Shown here: positions 9,346-19,244 of the stretch, one piece after another
Layout of the letters: each line of letters starts with the position of its first letter
Position numbering within the stretch: the stretch's first letter is position 1
NCBI RefSeq assembly: GCF_951793255.1
Contig: NZ_OX636706.1
Location: 765,001 to 829,000, forward strand
Source of the DNA: Desulfovibrio piger
GTDB lineage: Bacteria; Desulfobacterota; Desulfovibrionia; Desulfovibrionales; Desulfovibrionaceae
DNA: 64,000 bases
Direction: 5' to 3'
The notes under the pieces: generated by a model
Databases searched by the model: none
What the model was told of the DNA's origin: nothing
The model's input: only the letters and a program-made list of their open reading frames with translations
Made by a program: the position numbers and the translations under genes

Positions 9346-11031
9346 CTACAGCATCATGGTCAACGGGAAGCGATAGGCCACGGAACCGGTGCTGCAGGCG
9401 ATGCGGCAGCAACCGCAATGCCAACACTGTTCGGGATAGGCCACAGCAGGCCCATCCTCCGTCATGGTCAGGATATGGCCGGGGCAGCTCTCCACACACG
9501 AACCGCAGGAGATGCAGTGCCCGCAATGGAGGCAACGTCCGGCTTCGCTACGGGCTGCCTTGTCCGGCAGGCCGCCTTCCAGCTCGGCAAAGGCCAGACG
9601 GGGCCGGGCTTCACTGGCCGGGACCACAGCCCGGGGCGCATGCGGGTGGTAATCCACATGCATGATCTCTTCCAGCTCCACCACATGGGCAGCATCTAGG
9701 GCCGGACGCACAGCCAGAGCCATGCTGCCGTCATCCTCGAACCAGGCATCGATATTGCTATCGGCAGGAAGGCCGGTAAGATAGGCATGCAGGCCCAGCG
9801 CCACGTTCCGGCCGCTGCCGATGGCCGACGAGACGAGACCAGGCCCGGTGGCCACGTCACCAGCGGCAAACAGCCCGCGGATGCTCGTCATGCCCGCAGC
9901 ATCGACAGCCACGCAGCCACGGGGCGTCAGGGTGACGTCCAGACCGGCCAGAGCCGTCAGGTCAGCCTGCAGACCACTGGCGCAAATGACCAAATGGGCG
10001 GTAAATGTCGCTTCTGCCCCGGCAGCAACTTCCGTATGGAGCTCACCGGCGGCATCGAAGGAAAATGACGATATGGGTCTGGCCGTGACCTGGAGCATGC
10101 CGTCGGCCAAACAGGTGACCGCAGTGCTCTGCATGCTGTTGGCAATGCTGATGCCTTCATCGCGGGCCTGGAGCACTTCCGCTTCAGGGGCATGCATGGC
10201 TCCTTCGGCCTCCAGGCAAACCATGCGTACACTGGCAGCCCCCAGGCGACGGGCCGTGAAGGCACAGTCGAAAGCAACCCCGCCGCCACCCAGGATGACC
10301 ACATCCTGACCTTCCAGGCTGCGGCGCTCCAGCGTGGAGCGCTTCATCCAGCTTACAGCAGGCTGCAGATGTTCCTTGCCCGGGATATCCAGCAAGCGTT
10401 CCTTCCACAGGCCTACGGCCAGCACACAGGCATCATGGCTGTCCAGCAGATCCTGCAGGGAGATGTCGCGCCCCACCTGCACATTGGTATGCACGCGCAC
10501 GCCAAGATCCGCCACGGCCCCGGTCTCGCGGTCCACTACATCCTTAGGCAGACGGAAATCCGGGATGGAGTGTCGCATCAGACCGCCCATGACGGCCGAG
10601 CCTTCGTAGACGCTGACCTCATGGCCCAACAGGCGGGCAAAACAAGCCGCGGTCAGACCGGCAGGTCCGGCACCAATGACGGCCACCCGCTTGCCCGAAT
10701 CGGGCAGAGGACGCAGTCTGGGGGCATGACCATTATCCGCTGCGTAACGCTCCAGACTGTGGATGGCCACGGCCTCATCGTAGCCGCAGCGGTTGCACTT
10801 GCCTTCGCAGGGATGCGGGCAGACCCGACCGGTGATGCCGGGAAAAGGATTCTTGGCATGCAGGGACAGCAGGGCCTCATCCACGCGGCCTTCGGCCAGA
10901 AGGCTGTGCATGCGCTGGATGTTGTTGCCAGCAGGGCAGGTGATCTCACAGGGGGACGTACGATTCTGCCGGATGCTGCCGCGCATGTTGACGACGGCTT
11001 TTTTCCATTCCTTGCTATAAATGGGAGGCAT
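9346..11031 (-). CDS. GltD-like FAD/NAD(P) oxidoreductase with C-terminal 2[4Fe-4S] ferredoxin domain
   Basis: Predicted cytoplasmic electron-transfer flavoprotein, 561 aa. Order: an N-terminal Fe-S helical domain like that of glutamate synthase small subunit (CEITCPAGNNIQRM, VCPHPCEGKCNRCG); a first Rossmann fold (VAVIGAGPAGLTAACFARLLG); a second one (VVILGGGGVAFDCAFTARRLG); the FAD-closing GLFAAGDVATGPGLV; and a C-terminal ferredoxin with CLHCGHCISCGSCVESCPG and CWHCGCCRIACS. No glutaminase or large GltB partner is nearby. The gene starts 47 bp after the flavoprotein gene with an AAGGA site, so it likely passes NAD(P)H or ferredoxin electrons to that protein. Confidence 0.87.
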   Translation of the reverse strand: MPPIYSKEWKKAVVNMRGSIRQNRTSPCEITCPAGNNIQRMHSLLAEGRVDEALLSLHAKNPFPGITGRVCPHPCEGKCNRCGYDEAVAIHSLERYAADNGHAPRLRPLPDSGKRVAVIGAGPAGLTAACFARLLGHEVSVYEGSAVMGGLMRHSIPDFRLPKDVVDRETGAVADLGVRVHTNVQVGRDISLQDLLDSHDACVLAVGLWKERLLDIPGKEHLQPAVSWMKRSTLERRSLEGQDVVILGGGGVAFDCAFTARRLGAASVRMVCLEAEGAMHAPEAEVLQARDEGISIANSMQSTAVTCLADGMLQVTARPISSFSFDAAGELHTEVAAGAEATFTAHLVICASGLQADLTALAGLDVTLTPRGCVAVDAAGMTSIRGLFAAGDVATGPGLVSSAIGSGRNVALGLHAYLTGLPADSNIDAWFEDDGSMALAVRPALDAAHVVELEEIMHVDYHPHAPRAVVPASEARPRLAFAELEGGLPDKAARSEAGRCLHCGHCISCGSCVESCPGHILTMTEDGPAVAYPEQCWHCGCCRIACSTGSVAYRFPLTMML

Positions 11032-11078
11032 GACTTTTCCTTGTTGTTGGCTGTGAATGCAACTCCGTCCGTGGCCTG

Positions 11079-12719
11079 CTACTGCAGCCAGAACACCTCA
11101 GGCCCTGCCGTGCCCTTGCGGACGGCAAGGATCTTTTCGTAGGCGGGATCCTTTTCAGGGTAGTCGCTACGACGGTAGATACTGCGCCCGCTCTCTTTCC
11201 GTTCCCGGGTACAGAGCGTGGACAGACGACAGCTTTCCAACAAATGCAGTGCCTCGTGGGCCATCATGAGCTCATGCATGTTGCCCGCACGGACCTTGTC
11301 CGCATAGCCGGACAGGAAGGCCAGGCGCTCCAAAGCTACGTCAATCCCCTTCTCGTTGCGCACGAATCCCATGTAGTACGACATGACCTGGCGTACCGAA
11401 GATTCGAACATGGCCTGGGGCACAGCATCTTCCAGCGGTGTCAGGGGCGTGAAGATCCGTTCGCATTCATGCTCAATCTCGTCCTCCAGCCCCTTCAGCC
11501 CTGGAGCCGTGCCTAAGTTTGCGGCGGCCGATTCGCCAGCCAGATAACCGCTGCACATGGAACCGGAGAACGTATAGAACACACAGCCGTTGTAGAGACC
11601 GGGCAGACTGCTCATGAACGCATCGTCCGTGGCCAGCATGCCGCTGAACTCGATCTCGCCGATCTCCACTTCCATGGGCGCCTTGGCAAAATCCACACCA
11701 CGCTGCTCGCAATAATCCAGGAACGTCGCCTTGTCGCCGGGCATGAGCACATACTGCAGGTGGTGCAGAGTCTCGGCGTCGATATGGCGCATCTCCATAA
11801 CGAATGGCGGGCCATTCCCCTCGATCTGTTCCTGATACGTGCCGCCGATCTGGAACTGGCGAGGACAGTTTTCCATCTGGGGGTGATACTTGGGCATGAA
11901 GCGCTCGCCCAGGGCGTTGAGTTCGTGAGCGCCGGCGCCGTTGATGCCGTTCATGCCCGCACAGCCGAAGCCCTTGGGTACCAGGGTGGCCTGCTGCTTG
12001 AGATCCATGTTGATGATGGTGGCACCGGCCTCGTAGGCCAGCACGTACTGGCTGCCAGTGTTGAAGGGACTGTGCCAGGTATTGTAGGGATTGCCTGTAG
12101 AGTTGGCGGTAGCGCGGTTGCAGCTGTTGCCCAGCGCCATGATCACCGCTGCCGCCGAGATGACGTAACAGGTACCATCCAGCACATTGTACCCAACGGC
12201 CCCGGCTGCCCGGCCATCACGGACCAGCAGGCGGGTGATCATCACATGGTCCAGTACATCCGTCCCAAGGGAACGAAGGTGCCCGGCCACAAGACGCTTA
12301 ATACGCTGGCCTTCTGCAATGTTGATGTGCCAGGCCGGTTCACCGCGACCGGCCGTACGCAGATAGCCGCCATCAGCACGATGCAGCAGCTTTACGCCCA
12401 GCCCTTCGAGAAAGTTCACCATCAGAGGCATGGTCCTGCCCCAGCCCCGCAACATGCTCTCGCTGAAACCGCTGCACGGTTTGAGATAGAAACGGACCAG
12501 GTCATCCACAGTGTCATCCGGGTCGTTTGTCCCCAACACTGCCAGAAAATGGTCGTTGCCGCCGCCCAGACAGCCGGAGCTTTCCAACTTGCCCTTGTCC
12601 ACCATCAGTGTGCGGATGCCCGCCCGACGGGCGGCCAGAGCCGCTCCGCAGCCGGCTGCACCGGTACCAAGGACGAGCAGGTCGGTTTCCAGGGTCACGA
12701 TCTTGCGTTCGCTATCCAT
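11079..12719 (-). CDS. FAD-binding reductase/dehydrogenase, fumarate reductase/AprA-like flavoprotein subunit
   Basis: Predicted flavoprotein, 546 aa. The N-terminal dinucleotide motif is LLVLGTGAAGCGAALAARRA, followed by the DKGKLESSGCLGGGNDHF FAD region. A C-terminal helical part (ESSVRQVMSYYMGFVRNEKG and the LSTLCTRERKESGR stretch) resembles the succinate dehydrogenase/fumarate reductase/adenylylsulfate reductase A superfamily. There is no Tat or Sec signal, so it is probably cytoplasmic. It is not the canonical AprA, which would sit with AprB. The substrate is unknown. It leads a unit with the GltD-like protein, permease and porin. An IS1-like element ends 144 bp upstream of its ATG. Confidence 0.85.
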   Translation of the reverse strand: MDSERKIVTLETDLLVLGTGAAGCGAALAARRAGIRTLMVDKGKLESSGCLGGGNDHFLAVLGTNDPDDTVDDLVRFYLKPCSGFSESMLRGWGRTMPLMVNFLEGLGVKLLHRADGGYLRTAGRGEPAWHINIAEGQRIKRLVAGHLRSLGTDVLDHVMITRLLVRDGRAAGAVGYNVLDGTCYVISAAAVIMALGNSCNRATANSTGNPYNTWHSPFNTGSQYVLAYEAGATIINMDLKQQATLVPKGFGCAGMNGINGAGAHELNALGERFMPKYHPQMENCPRQFQIGGTYQEQIEGNGPPFVMEMRHIDAETLHHLQYVLMPGDKATFLDYCEQRGVDFAKAPMEVEIGEIEFSGMLATDDAFMSSLPGLYNGCVFYTFSGSMCSGYLAGESAAANLGTAPGLKGLEDEIEHECERIFTPLTPLEDAVPQAMFESSVRQVMSYYMGFVRNEKGIDVALERLAFLSGYADKVRAGNMHELMMAHEALHLLESCRLSTLCTRERKESGRSIYRRSDYPEKDPAYEKILAVRKGTAGPEVFWLQ

Positions 12720-12863
12720 CCACTTCTCCTATGGCGGTTGCCCGCAAAGAATATCTTTCTCCGGAGGGGTCGCCCCGCTTCCGGTCACTTCGTATTTTTT
12801 TTCACTAGTAGTTTTTATCCATTCTATAAAATACTTTAAAAATCTATTTTGCATATCAAAAAA

Positions 12864-13624
12864 GGAGAGTATTGCTAAAAGAATGATAAAATATCTTCTC
12901 TTTGCCCGTTCACATGAAATCTGGCAAAGAGAGATATTGTGAGATCAACCATTCGCAAGGACCTTGAAACCACCTGAGATTTACGTTTGAAACGGGCAAA
13001 CCAGTGTCTTTGGCGGGCATTATTTCGTTCAATTCGCACGGTTCCCCGTTTTCCTTGAATGAGGTCGTCCTCGGGTATTTCCCGTGGATATACTTTCCAG
13101 TTGTCGGTACAGAAGAACCAGACAGACCAACGGCGAAGCCTTGCCATCAATCTTGCAAGAGTGCTTTGGTCACGATTGCCACATTCCCAGTCAATGAGTT
13201 GACCGGTATCGCGACAATAAGCTTTCCAGAGCCATAGTTTGTTTTTTTTGAATGCAAATAGTGCCACATCTCATCAAGTTCTATGATGACAGCTTCCCCA
13301 GGAGAAGGCTTTTCATAAGTTTTTTCAGCGAAATCCCGGACCCAACGCATGACGGTCGATGTTGCAACTCCATAAATACGTGCTATGGCATTAAACGAAA
13401 GGCCCAAAGTATAAAGCAGGATGGCCATTGCCTTTTCCGTTGCCGGTCGTCCTCTGGGAGTGTCACGGGTAAATTGAAAACCGCAGTCTTTGCAGCGAAA
13501 TCTCTGACGCTCCAAGTGTCTTCCATTCTTCACAATCCGCTCTGACGCACATTTTGGACAGTATTGCATAAAGAACTCCTTAACTGGAGTATACCATTAT
13601 AACATTCTTTATGCAATACTCTCC
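12864..13624 (-). mobile_element. IS1-family insertion sequence, 761 bp, apparently complete
   Basis: The ends are matching inverted repeats of about 22 bp with two mismatches, both starting GGAGAGTATTGC (left end 12864, right end read in reverse from 13624). The size is close to IS1 (about 768 bp). It encodes one frameshift-made transposase on the minus strand. The outer flanks are both AAAAAA (12858-12863 and 13625-13630), which may be a short target duplication in an A-tract; IS1 usually makes 8-9 bp, so the true duplication is unclear. Confidence 0.9.
12875..13569 (-). CDS. IS1-family transposase InsAB', made by -1 frameshifting
   Basis: DDE transposase in two overlapping frames. The upstream InsA-like part (13147-13569, 140 aa) has a zinc finger (CPKCASERIVKNGRH then CKDCGFQF) and a helix-turn-helix. 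The downstream InsB-like part (from ~13246 to 12875) has the catalytic core: IELDEMW, the TDNW region, and the E-R-N-N-A-R-Q-R segment. The join is at A8C on the minus strand (13250-13241): A-AAA-AAA-C is a classic IS1 slippery site, and a -1 shift gives a protein of about 231 aa, as in IS1. Both halves look intact, so the element may be active. Confidence 0.9.
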
Positions 13625-13829
13625 AAAAAAGAATATATTAGCTGGCAAAAAAGCACGGTCCGGCACAGGGGCGACCGGCCGGAAACTAGCGACAATGCAT
13701 GCTTTAGGGTGGAGCATACATCCGCCATACGGAGAAAGGTCCAATGTGTCCGCGGGATGACCAAAAGGCTCGTGCAGGAAAAGACAGAGAGGATGTGGCG
13801 ACGGGAAAGTTCCCGCTGCCGTCAGGTAC

Positions 13830-13865
13830 AAAAAAGACGGGCCGGGGATTCTCCCGACCCGTCTT
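13830..13865 (-). terminator. Second, distal terminator downstream of prfA
   Basis: Stem 13836-13846 with 13853-13863 (one mismatch), followed on the minus strand by a T-run read from 13835 to 13829. It backs up the prfA terminator. Confidence 0.7.
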
Positions 13866-13981
13866 GCGGTGCTGTAAAAAAACTATGGGCTTCGGCCTCG
13901 GTATCTGCCGCTAGACCGGACATTCGCAGCAGCCATCCGGCATCCCGATACGCCGGGACAGCCCCGGCACGCTGTCTGCCT

Positions 13982-14019
13982 AAAAAAAAACGGCCCGCCG
14001 GAAAGCATCCGACGGGCCG
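13982..14019 (-). terminator. Terminator of the rpmE-DUF1385-prfA operon
   Basis: An 11-bp stem with one mismatch (about 13991-14001 with 14009-14019), followed on the minus strand by nine T. It lies about 30 bp past the prfA stop. Confidence 0.85.
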
Positions 14020-14049
14020 TCCTCTCTTTTCGGAAAATCGTCTGCGGGC

Positions 14050-15120
<1,071 letters not shown>

Positions 15121-15156
15121 GCGAACTCCAGAAAATGTATGGCCCCGCCGGGGCGA

Positions 15157-16143
15157 CTAGGCGTCGCGCCGGTAGGGAGCCGTGATGATATTGTCGCCCG
15201 CCTGGGCGCCCAGGGCTTCGCGCAGGGCCACCACCGCCACGTCGAGCTGGCGCTCGTCGGGCTCGGCCGTGGTCATGCGCTGCAGGGTCAGGCCGGGGGC
15301 CCGCAGCAGCGTGGCCATGAAGCCGTCGGGCATGCGGGCAGCGTAACGGATAAGCTCATAGGCCAGCGCGCTGATGGGCACCATGAGCAGCAGTTTGAAC
15401 ACGATGGTCAATGCCTGCTTGGCCACCGCCCCTTCCGGGCAGTAGATGAACAGCAGCAGGGGCACCAGCACCGCATGCAGGATGATGGAGATGCTGATGA
15501 CGAACAGCAGGAACGTGGTGCCGCAGCGGGGATGCAGTCGGCTCATGCGGGCCGCCGTGGCGGCGTCCACATCGCCCCCGGCTTCGAAGGCATGGATGAC
15601 CTTGTGCTCCGCGCCATGGTACTGGAACACGCGCCGGATATCGGGCACGAAGGAGATGGCCCAGATATAGCCCATGAAGATCAGGCACTTGAACAGGCCG
15701 TCCCACAGATGGAAGGTGAGCCCTTCCACCCCGCCGCCCAGCTCCAGCCACTGCATGAGCAGCGACAGCAGGTGCGGCACGACCACGAACAGGCCCACGG
15801 CCATGGCCAGGGAAAGCAGCAGGGTCAGCACCAGATGCCAGCCCTTGAGCTCTTCCTCGGTGCCTTCGGCCTGATGTTCCGCGGAACGGTTGAGCGCCTT
15901 GATGCCGTTGACCAGGGTCTCGATGAGCACGGGAAAGCCGCGCACGAAAGGCTTTTTCAGCCAGGGATGCCGTGTCAGCGAGAACCAGGGCATGCGCCGG
16001 GCCACGATCTCGCCGTTGGGACGGCGCAGGGCCAGCGCGTAGGCGTCACCATTGCGCATCATGACGCCTTCCAGAACGGCCTGTCCGCCCACGGTGGGGC
16101 AGCCGGCCGTCAGCATCAGGGAAACAAGACGGGACAGGCGCAT
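15157..16143 (-). CDS. DUF1385 (YqhQ-like) membrane protein
   Basis: Conserved membrane protein of unknown biochemical role, 328 aa. The family signature GGQAVLEGVMMR is near residue 18, followed by four or five hydrophobic segments and the conserved YHGAEHKVIHAFEAG motif and LHPRCGTTFLL. The start is chosen at the ATG giving MRLSRLVSLML because GAGGGAG lies just before it; the frame stays open 19 codons further up. The rpmE-DUF1385-prfA order is common, so a translation-linked or housekeeping context is known, but the function is not. Confidence 0.9.
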   Translation of the reverse strand: MRLSRLVSLMLTAGCPTVGGQAVLEGVMMRNGDAYALALRRPNGEIVARRMPWFSLTRHPWLKKPFVRGFPVLIETLVNGIKALNRSAEHQAEGTEEELKGWHLVLTLLLSLAMAVGLFVVVPHLLSLLMQWLELGGGVEGLTFHLWDGLFKCLIFMGYIWAISFVPDIRRVFQYHGAEHKVIHAFEAGGDVDAATAARMSRLHPRCGTTFLLFVISISIILHAVLVPLLLFIYCPEGAVAKQALTIVFKLLLMVPISALAYELIRYAARMPDGFMATLLRAPGLTLQRMTTAEPDERQLDVAVVALREALGAQAGDNIITAPYRRDA

Positions 16144-16272
16144 AGACTCCCTCAAAAAAACGCCAAGCCTCCGGCGGGAGCGTGAAACCAAAGATTCCAA
16201 CGCCTCCGCCAGAGGTGGGATAACGTTCGCGTCCAGCAGACGCGGGGCAGCACACCGCTTGCGCGGCAGCGC

Positions 16273-16485
16273 CTACTTCTTTTCAAATTTGGCGTACTTC
16301 TTGCGGAAGCGGTCGATACGGCCGGCCGTATCCAGGAAGCGCTGCTTGCCGGTGAAGAAGGGATGGCAGGCGGAGCACACTTCGACGTGCACTTCTTCGC
16401 CCTTCGTGGAGAGCACCTGTTCCTGATTACCGCAAGCGCAGGTAATGGTGGCGTTGAACACCTTGGGATGGATATCTTTCTTCAT
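16273..16485 (-). CDS. rpmE: 50S ribosomal protein L31, zinc-binding type
   Basis: Large-subunit protein, 70 aa, the usual length. [20 protein letters not shown] gives the start, with a ribosome binding site AAGGATC upstream. Cys pairs at CAC and CSAC mark the C+ (zinc-containing) paralogue, which in other bacteria is swapped for a zinc-free copy under zinc limitation. It heads the operon with the DUF1385 gene (129 bp gap) and prfA. Confidence 0.96.
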   Translation of the reverse strand: MKKDIHPKVFNATITCACGNQEQVLSTKGEEVHVEVCSACHPFFTGKQRFLDTAGRIDRFRKKYAKFEKK

Positions 16486-16944
16486 GATCCTTACCTCGTA
16501 TGGCAACGGCATATGCCGTCAATAGTCGTCTTCTGCGCGGCTTTTGCGCATCAGGGCCCAAATCAATAGCCCATAAACGCAGCTTTGGCAAGTCCCCTGC
16601 CCCGGCGGAAGGACGTTTTCCCGGAGTTTTTTCCCGCTCCGGGCAAGGCCGGGCCGCCCGTCACGGCAGGGGCCCGAAGATAAGGACGTTTGCTGCGGAC
16701 AGCGGACAGCAGGCGAAGGCCGTGCCCCGGCAGGCGCATCCGGGAGGGCATCCGGGGCAAGATGGCCGGCCATCCGGACGAAGATACGGGGCAGGGACCT
16801 CCACCGCCGATCCCGTCACACGGGGCCCACGCCGGTAATCTCCACCGAAAAACGGATACGCCCCGCCCATGTCGGCGGGCCCCGGTCTGCCCCCTCCGCC
16901 CGGGGCCGGTTGCCAGCGCCGGGCCGACAGGCTACAGTGCGGCC
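16486..16944. other. 459-bp divergent intergenic region (rpmE / tlyA)
   Basis: No credible gene. It must hold the promoters for rpmE (leftward) and tlyA (rightward). The open frames on both strands here are GC-rich artefacts with no family features. I could not pick a reliable promoter. Confidence 0.45.
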
Positions 16945-17715
16945 ATGTGTGCAAAAATCGCCCGCCAGCGCGCGGATCAACTGGTCTTCATGCAGGGCCT
17001 GGCCGAAAGCCGTGAACAGGCCCGCCGTCTCATCATGGCCGGCAAGGTGGCGCTCTCCTCCGAAGGACTGCCCCCCGGCGCCCCGCCCCAAAAGGTGGAC
17101 AAGCCCGGGCATCCCTATCCCGAGGGCACGGTCTTCGAGCTGCTGGGGCAGGAGCGCTTCGTCAGTCGCGGCGCCTACAAGCTGCTGACCATCCTGGACA
17201 ATTTCAAGCTCGACGTGAGCGGCATGGTCTGTCTTGATGCCGGTGCCTCCACCGGCGGTTTCACGGACTGTCTGCTCCAGCACGGCGCCACGCGCGTCTA
17301 CGCCGTGGACGTGGGCAAGAACCAGCTGCACGAGAAGCTGCGTGCCGACGAGCGCGTCATCAATCTGGAAGGCGTCAACCTGCGCGCCGCCGCGCCCGAG
17401 CTCATCCCCGAGCCCGTGGACCTGGTGGTGGCCGACGTGTCCTTCATCTCCCTGACGCTCATCCTGCCGCCCTGCATGACCTGGCTCAAGCCCGGCGGTC
17501 TGGCCGCCGTGCTCATCAAGCCGCAGTTCGAACTGGGCCCCGGCGAGACCGTCAAGGGCGTCGTGCGCGACGAGGCCGCCCGCCAGCGCGCCGTGGACAA
17601 GATCGTCCGCTTCTGCACCGAGAACCTGCACCTGGAGAGCCGGGGCGTGCTGCCCGCCGCCATCAAGGGCCCCAAGGGCAACCAGGAATATATGGCCCTC
17701 TTCGCCCGGCCCTGA
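16945..17715 (+). CDS. tlyA: TlyA-family rRNA 2'-O-methyltransferase
   Basis: Predicted SAM-dependent RNA methyltransferase, 256 aa; family members modify 16S and 23S rRNA. An N-terminal S4 RNA-binding domain (ARQRADQLVFMQGLAESREQ onward) is followed by an FtsJ-like Rossmann domain with VCLDAGASTGGFTDCLLQHG, the DVGKNQLHEKLR motif and KPQFELGPGE. The start is the ATG giving MCAKIARQRAD; 85 upstream codons in frame are not family-like. Older databases call the family hemolysin A; the RNA methylase role is better supported. It is a single gene followed by a long hairpin repeat and a bidirectional terminator. Confidence 0.93.
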   Translation: MCAKIARQRADQLVFMQGLAESREQARRLIMAGKVALSSEGLPPGAPPQKVDKPGHPYPEGTVFELLGQERFVSRGAYKLLTILDNFKLDVSGMVCLDAGASTGGFTDCLLQHGATRVYAVDVGKNQLHEKLRADERVINLEGVNLRAAAPELIPEPVDLVVADVSFISLTLILPPCMTWLKPGGLAAVLIKPQFELGPGETVKGVVRDEAARQRAVDKIVRFCTENLHLESRGVLPAAIKGPKGNQEYMALFARP

Positions 17716-17735
17716 CCGGAGCCGTGAGGGGGGGT

Positions 17736-17786
17736 GAGGGGAGGGGGAACCCCTCTCGCGCTAGCAGAGGGGTTCCCCCTCCCCTC
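17736..17786. repeat. Intergenic hairpin repeat, type 2, full copy
   Basis: A perfect 21-bp inverted repeat (17736-17756 with 17766-17786) with a 9-nt loop, 20 bp past the tlyA stop. Its right arm and the trailing TTCCCCAGCGCG recur after dinB (22664-22700). It looks like a REP-like element. Confidence 0.7.
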
Positions 17787-17887
17787 AAGCTCCCCTCCTC
17801 TTCCCCAGCGCGTTTTATTGGAGAATGGGGAAAGCAGGGGCCGCCCTCCGGCATCAGCAAGGCTCCATGACGACCGCTACAAACGAT

Positions 17888-17922
17888 AAAAAGCCCTGCC
17901 TTCGTTGAAGACAGGGCTTTTT
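17888..17922. terminator. Bidirectional terminator between tlyA and sppA
   Basis: Stem GCCCTG-C-CTTC with GAAG-A-CAGGGC, 3-nt loop, with five A before and five T after, so it can stop transcription from both convergent genes. Confidence 0.85.
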
Positions 17923-17986
17923 ATATTTACCGGGCTACCGGCGGCAGGCATCAATCCTGTAAGACCGTCCCACCGGCATGGCTTTC

Positions 17987-19075
17987 CTAAAAGCTGTACA
18001 GGAAGGCCGGAGTCTCGCGCCCCAGCAGGGCATCGGCATCAAGGCCGAACCAGGTCTTGAGGCTCTTTTCCCACCATTCGTCTTCGCTGGGGGGCGTCAG
18101 CAGGGGCTGGTCCACGGGCACCTTGCAGACATCGGCCAGCCAGCGGTGCGCGGCCTGCTGGCCGCCCAGCTCGTCCACAAGGCCCAGCTCCACGGCTTCG
18201 CGGCCGGTGAAGATCTTGCCCGTGGCCAGACGCGCGGCGCGGGCGCGATCCATATGACGGCCCTGGGCCACGATGTCCACGAACTGCTCGTGCATGTCCT
18301 TGAGCACGCCCTGGAAATAGGCCTTTTCTTCCGCGGTAAGCGGCTCCAGCATGGAACCGGCGTCCTTGTAGGGGGCGGTGGTCAGGGTCTGGCGGCCAAG
18401 GCCCAGCTTGTCCAGCAGGCCCCGGATCTGGGGGATGTCCATGCGCACGCCGATGGAGCCGGTCACGGTGGAGGCATTGGCGAAGACGCGCTTGCCCGCC
18501 ATGCTGACCATCAGGCCGCCGGAGGCCGCCGTGCTGCCCATGCTGACGGCGATGGGCTTGTCCTTGCCCAGACGGGCCAGGGCCTCATACAGTTCCTGCG
18601 AGGCGGCGGCACCGCCGCCGGGGGAATCCACGCGCACCAGCACGCCCTTGACGCCGGGCATGCGGCCCAGTTTGTCGATCCAGCGCAGCTGGGCGTCGAT
18701 GTCCATGATGGGGCCGGTCACGCGCACCAGGGCGATGCGCTCGCTGCCCAGACCGGTGGCCTGGGAGACCATGAAGGCCGCGATGCCGCCCAGCAGCAGG
18801 ATCAGCAGGCCCCAGAAGATCACGGGATGACGTTTGCGGAAAGGCACCCGGAAAAGGTGCAGCCAGGCCTTTTGCGGCACATGCGAAAGCGGGCAGGACG
18901 TGGAGCAGGAGAAGGAAGGAGCCGCCGGGGCGCCCTTGCCGTTGCGGACGCTTTTGCCGGCCGGGGCCTCGCCGTTCATGCTCAGGGGATGTTCCGTGAA
19001 GTCGTCGGCTCCGGGAGCATCCAGACGCAGCTCGGGCGCAGCCTGCCGGGTACGTTCGGGATCATTGATTTGCAT
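17987..19075 (-). CDS. sppA: Signal peptide peptidase SppA, single-domain type
   Basis: Inner-membrane serine protease that degrades cleaved signal peptides, 362 aa. One membrane segment lies at about residues 84-104 (VIFWGLLILLLGGIAAFMV). The S49 domain follows with VRVDSPGGGAAASQELYEAL, the Ser nucleophile in GSTAASGGLMV (about S185) and the general-base Lys in APYKDAGSM (about K237), a Ser-Lys dyad as in Bacillus SppA. The start giving MQINDPERT is chosen for length, but its ribosome binding site is weak and MNGEAPAG, 32 codons in, is an alternative. The long cytoplasmic pre-membrane region is Pro/Ser-rich. Divergent from yjbQ. Confidence 0.9.
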   Translation of the reverse strand: MQINDPERTRQAAPELRLDAPGADDFTEHPLSMNGEAPAGKSVRNGKGAPAAPSFSCSTSCPLSHVPQKAWLHLFRVPFRKRHPVIFWGLLILLLGGIAAFMVSQATGLGSERIALVRVTGPIMDIDAQLRWIDKLGRMPGVKGVLVRVDSPGGGAAASQELYEALARLGKDKPIAVSMGSTAASGGLMVSMAGKRVFANASTVTGSIGVRMDIPQIRGLLDKLGLGRQTLTTAPYKDAGSMLEPLTAEEKAYFQGVLKDMHEQFVDIVAQGRHMDRARAARLATGKIFTGREAVELGLVDELGGQQAAHRWLADVCKVPVDQPLLTPPSEDEWWEKSLKTWFGLDADALLGRETPAFLYSF

Positions 19076-19244
19076 GGGAGTGTTCGGGTAAAAGATGCCG
19101 GGATGGCCGCCAAAGTGCGGCCCCTGCCCCAGCGGGACAGGCTCCAAGGACACGCCGCCCGCGACGCACCGGAACGTGCCGTGCGGCAGGCGGGGAATGC
19201 GTCCCGACCCTAAGCCCATCCAACAGGAAAAACAAGGAGCCATC

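Larger units (their letters stand above)
13625..14049. other. Gene-free region between the IS1 element and prfA
   Basis: No credible gene. It holds two tandem minus-strand terminators (13830-13865 and 13982-14019). Between them, 13882-13900 resembles the codons at the 3' end of prfA (GAGGCCGAAGCC), possibly a small tail duplication. The sequence before the IS was probably part of the control region of the flavoprotein locus. Confidence 0.45.

Noticed and set aside
9346-11031. Glutamate synthase small subunit (GltD)
   Set aside because: GltD-like, but it has an extra C-terminal 2[4Fe-4S] domain and no GltB nearby; it is paired with a different flavoprotein.
16945-17715. tlyA as a hemolysin
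   Set aside because: The S4 plus FtsJ-like methyltransferase domains indicate an rRNA methyltransferase; the hemolysin label is historical.
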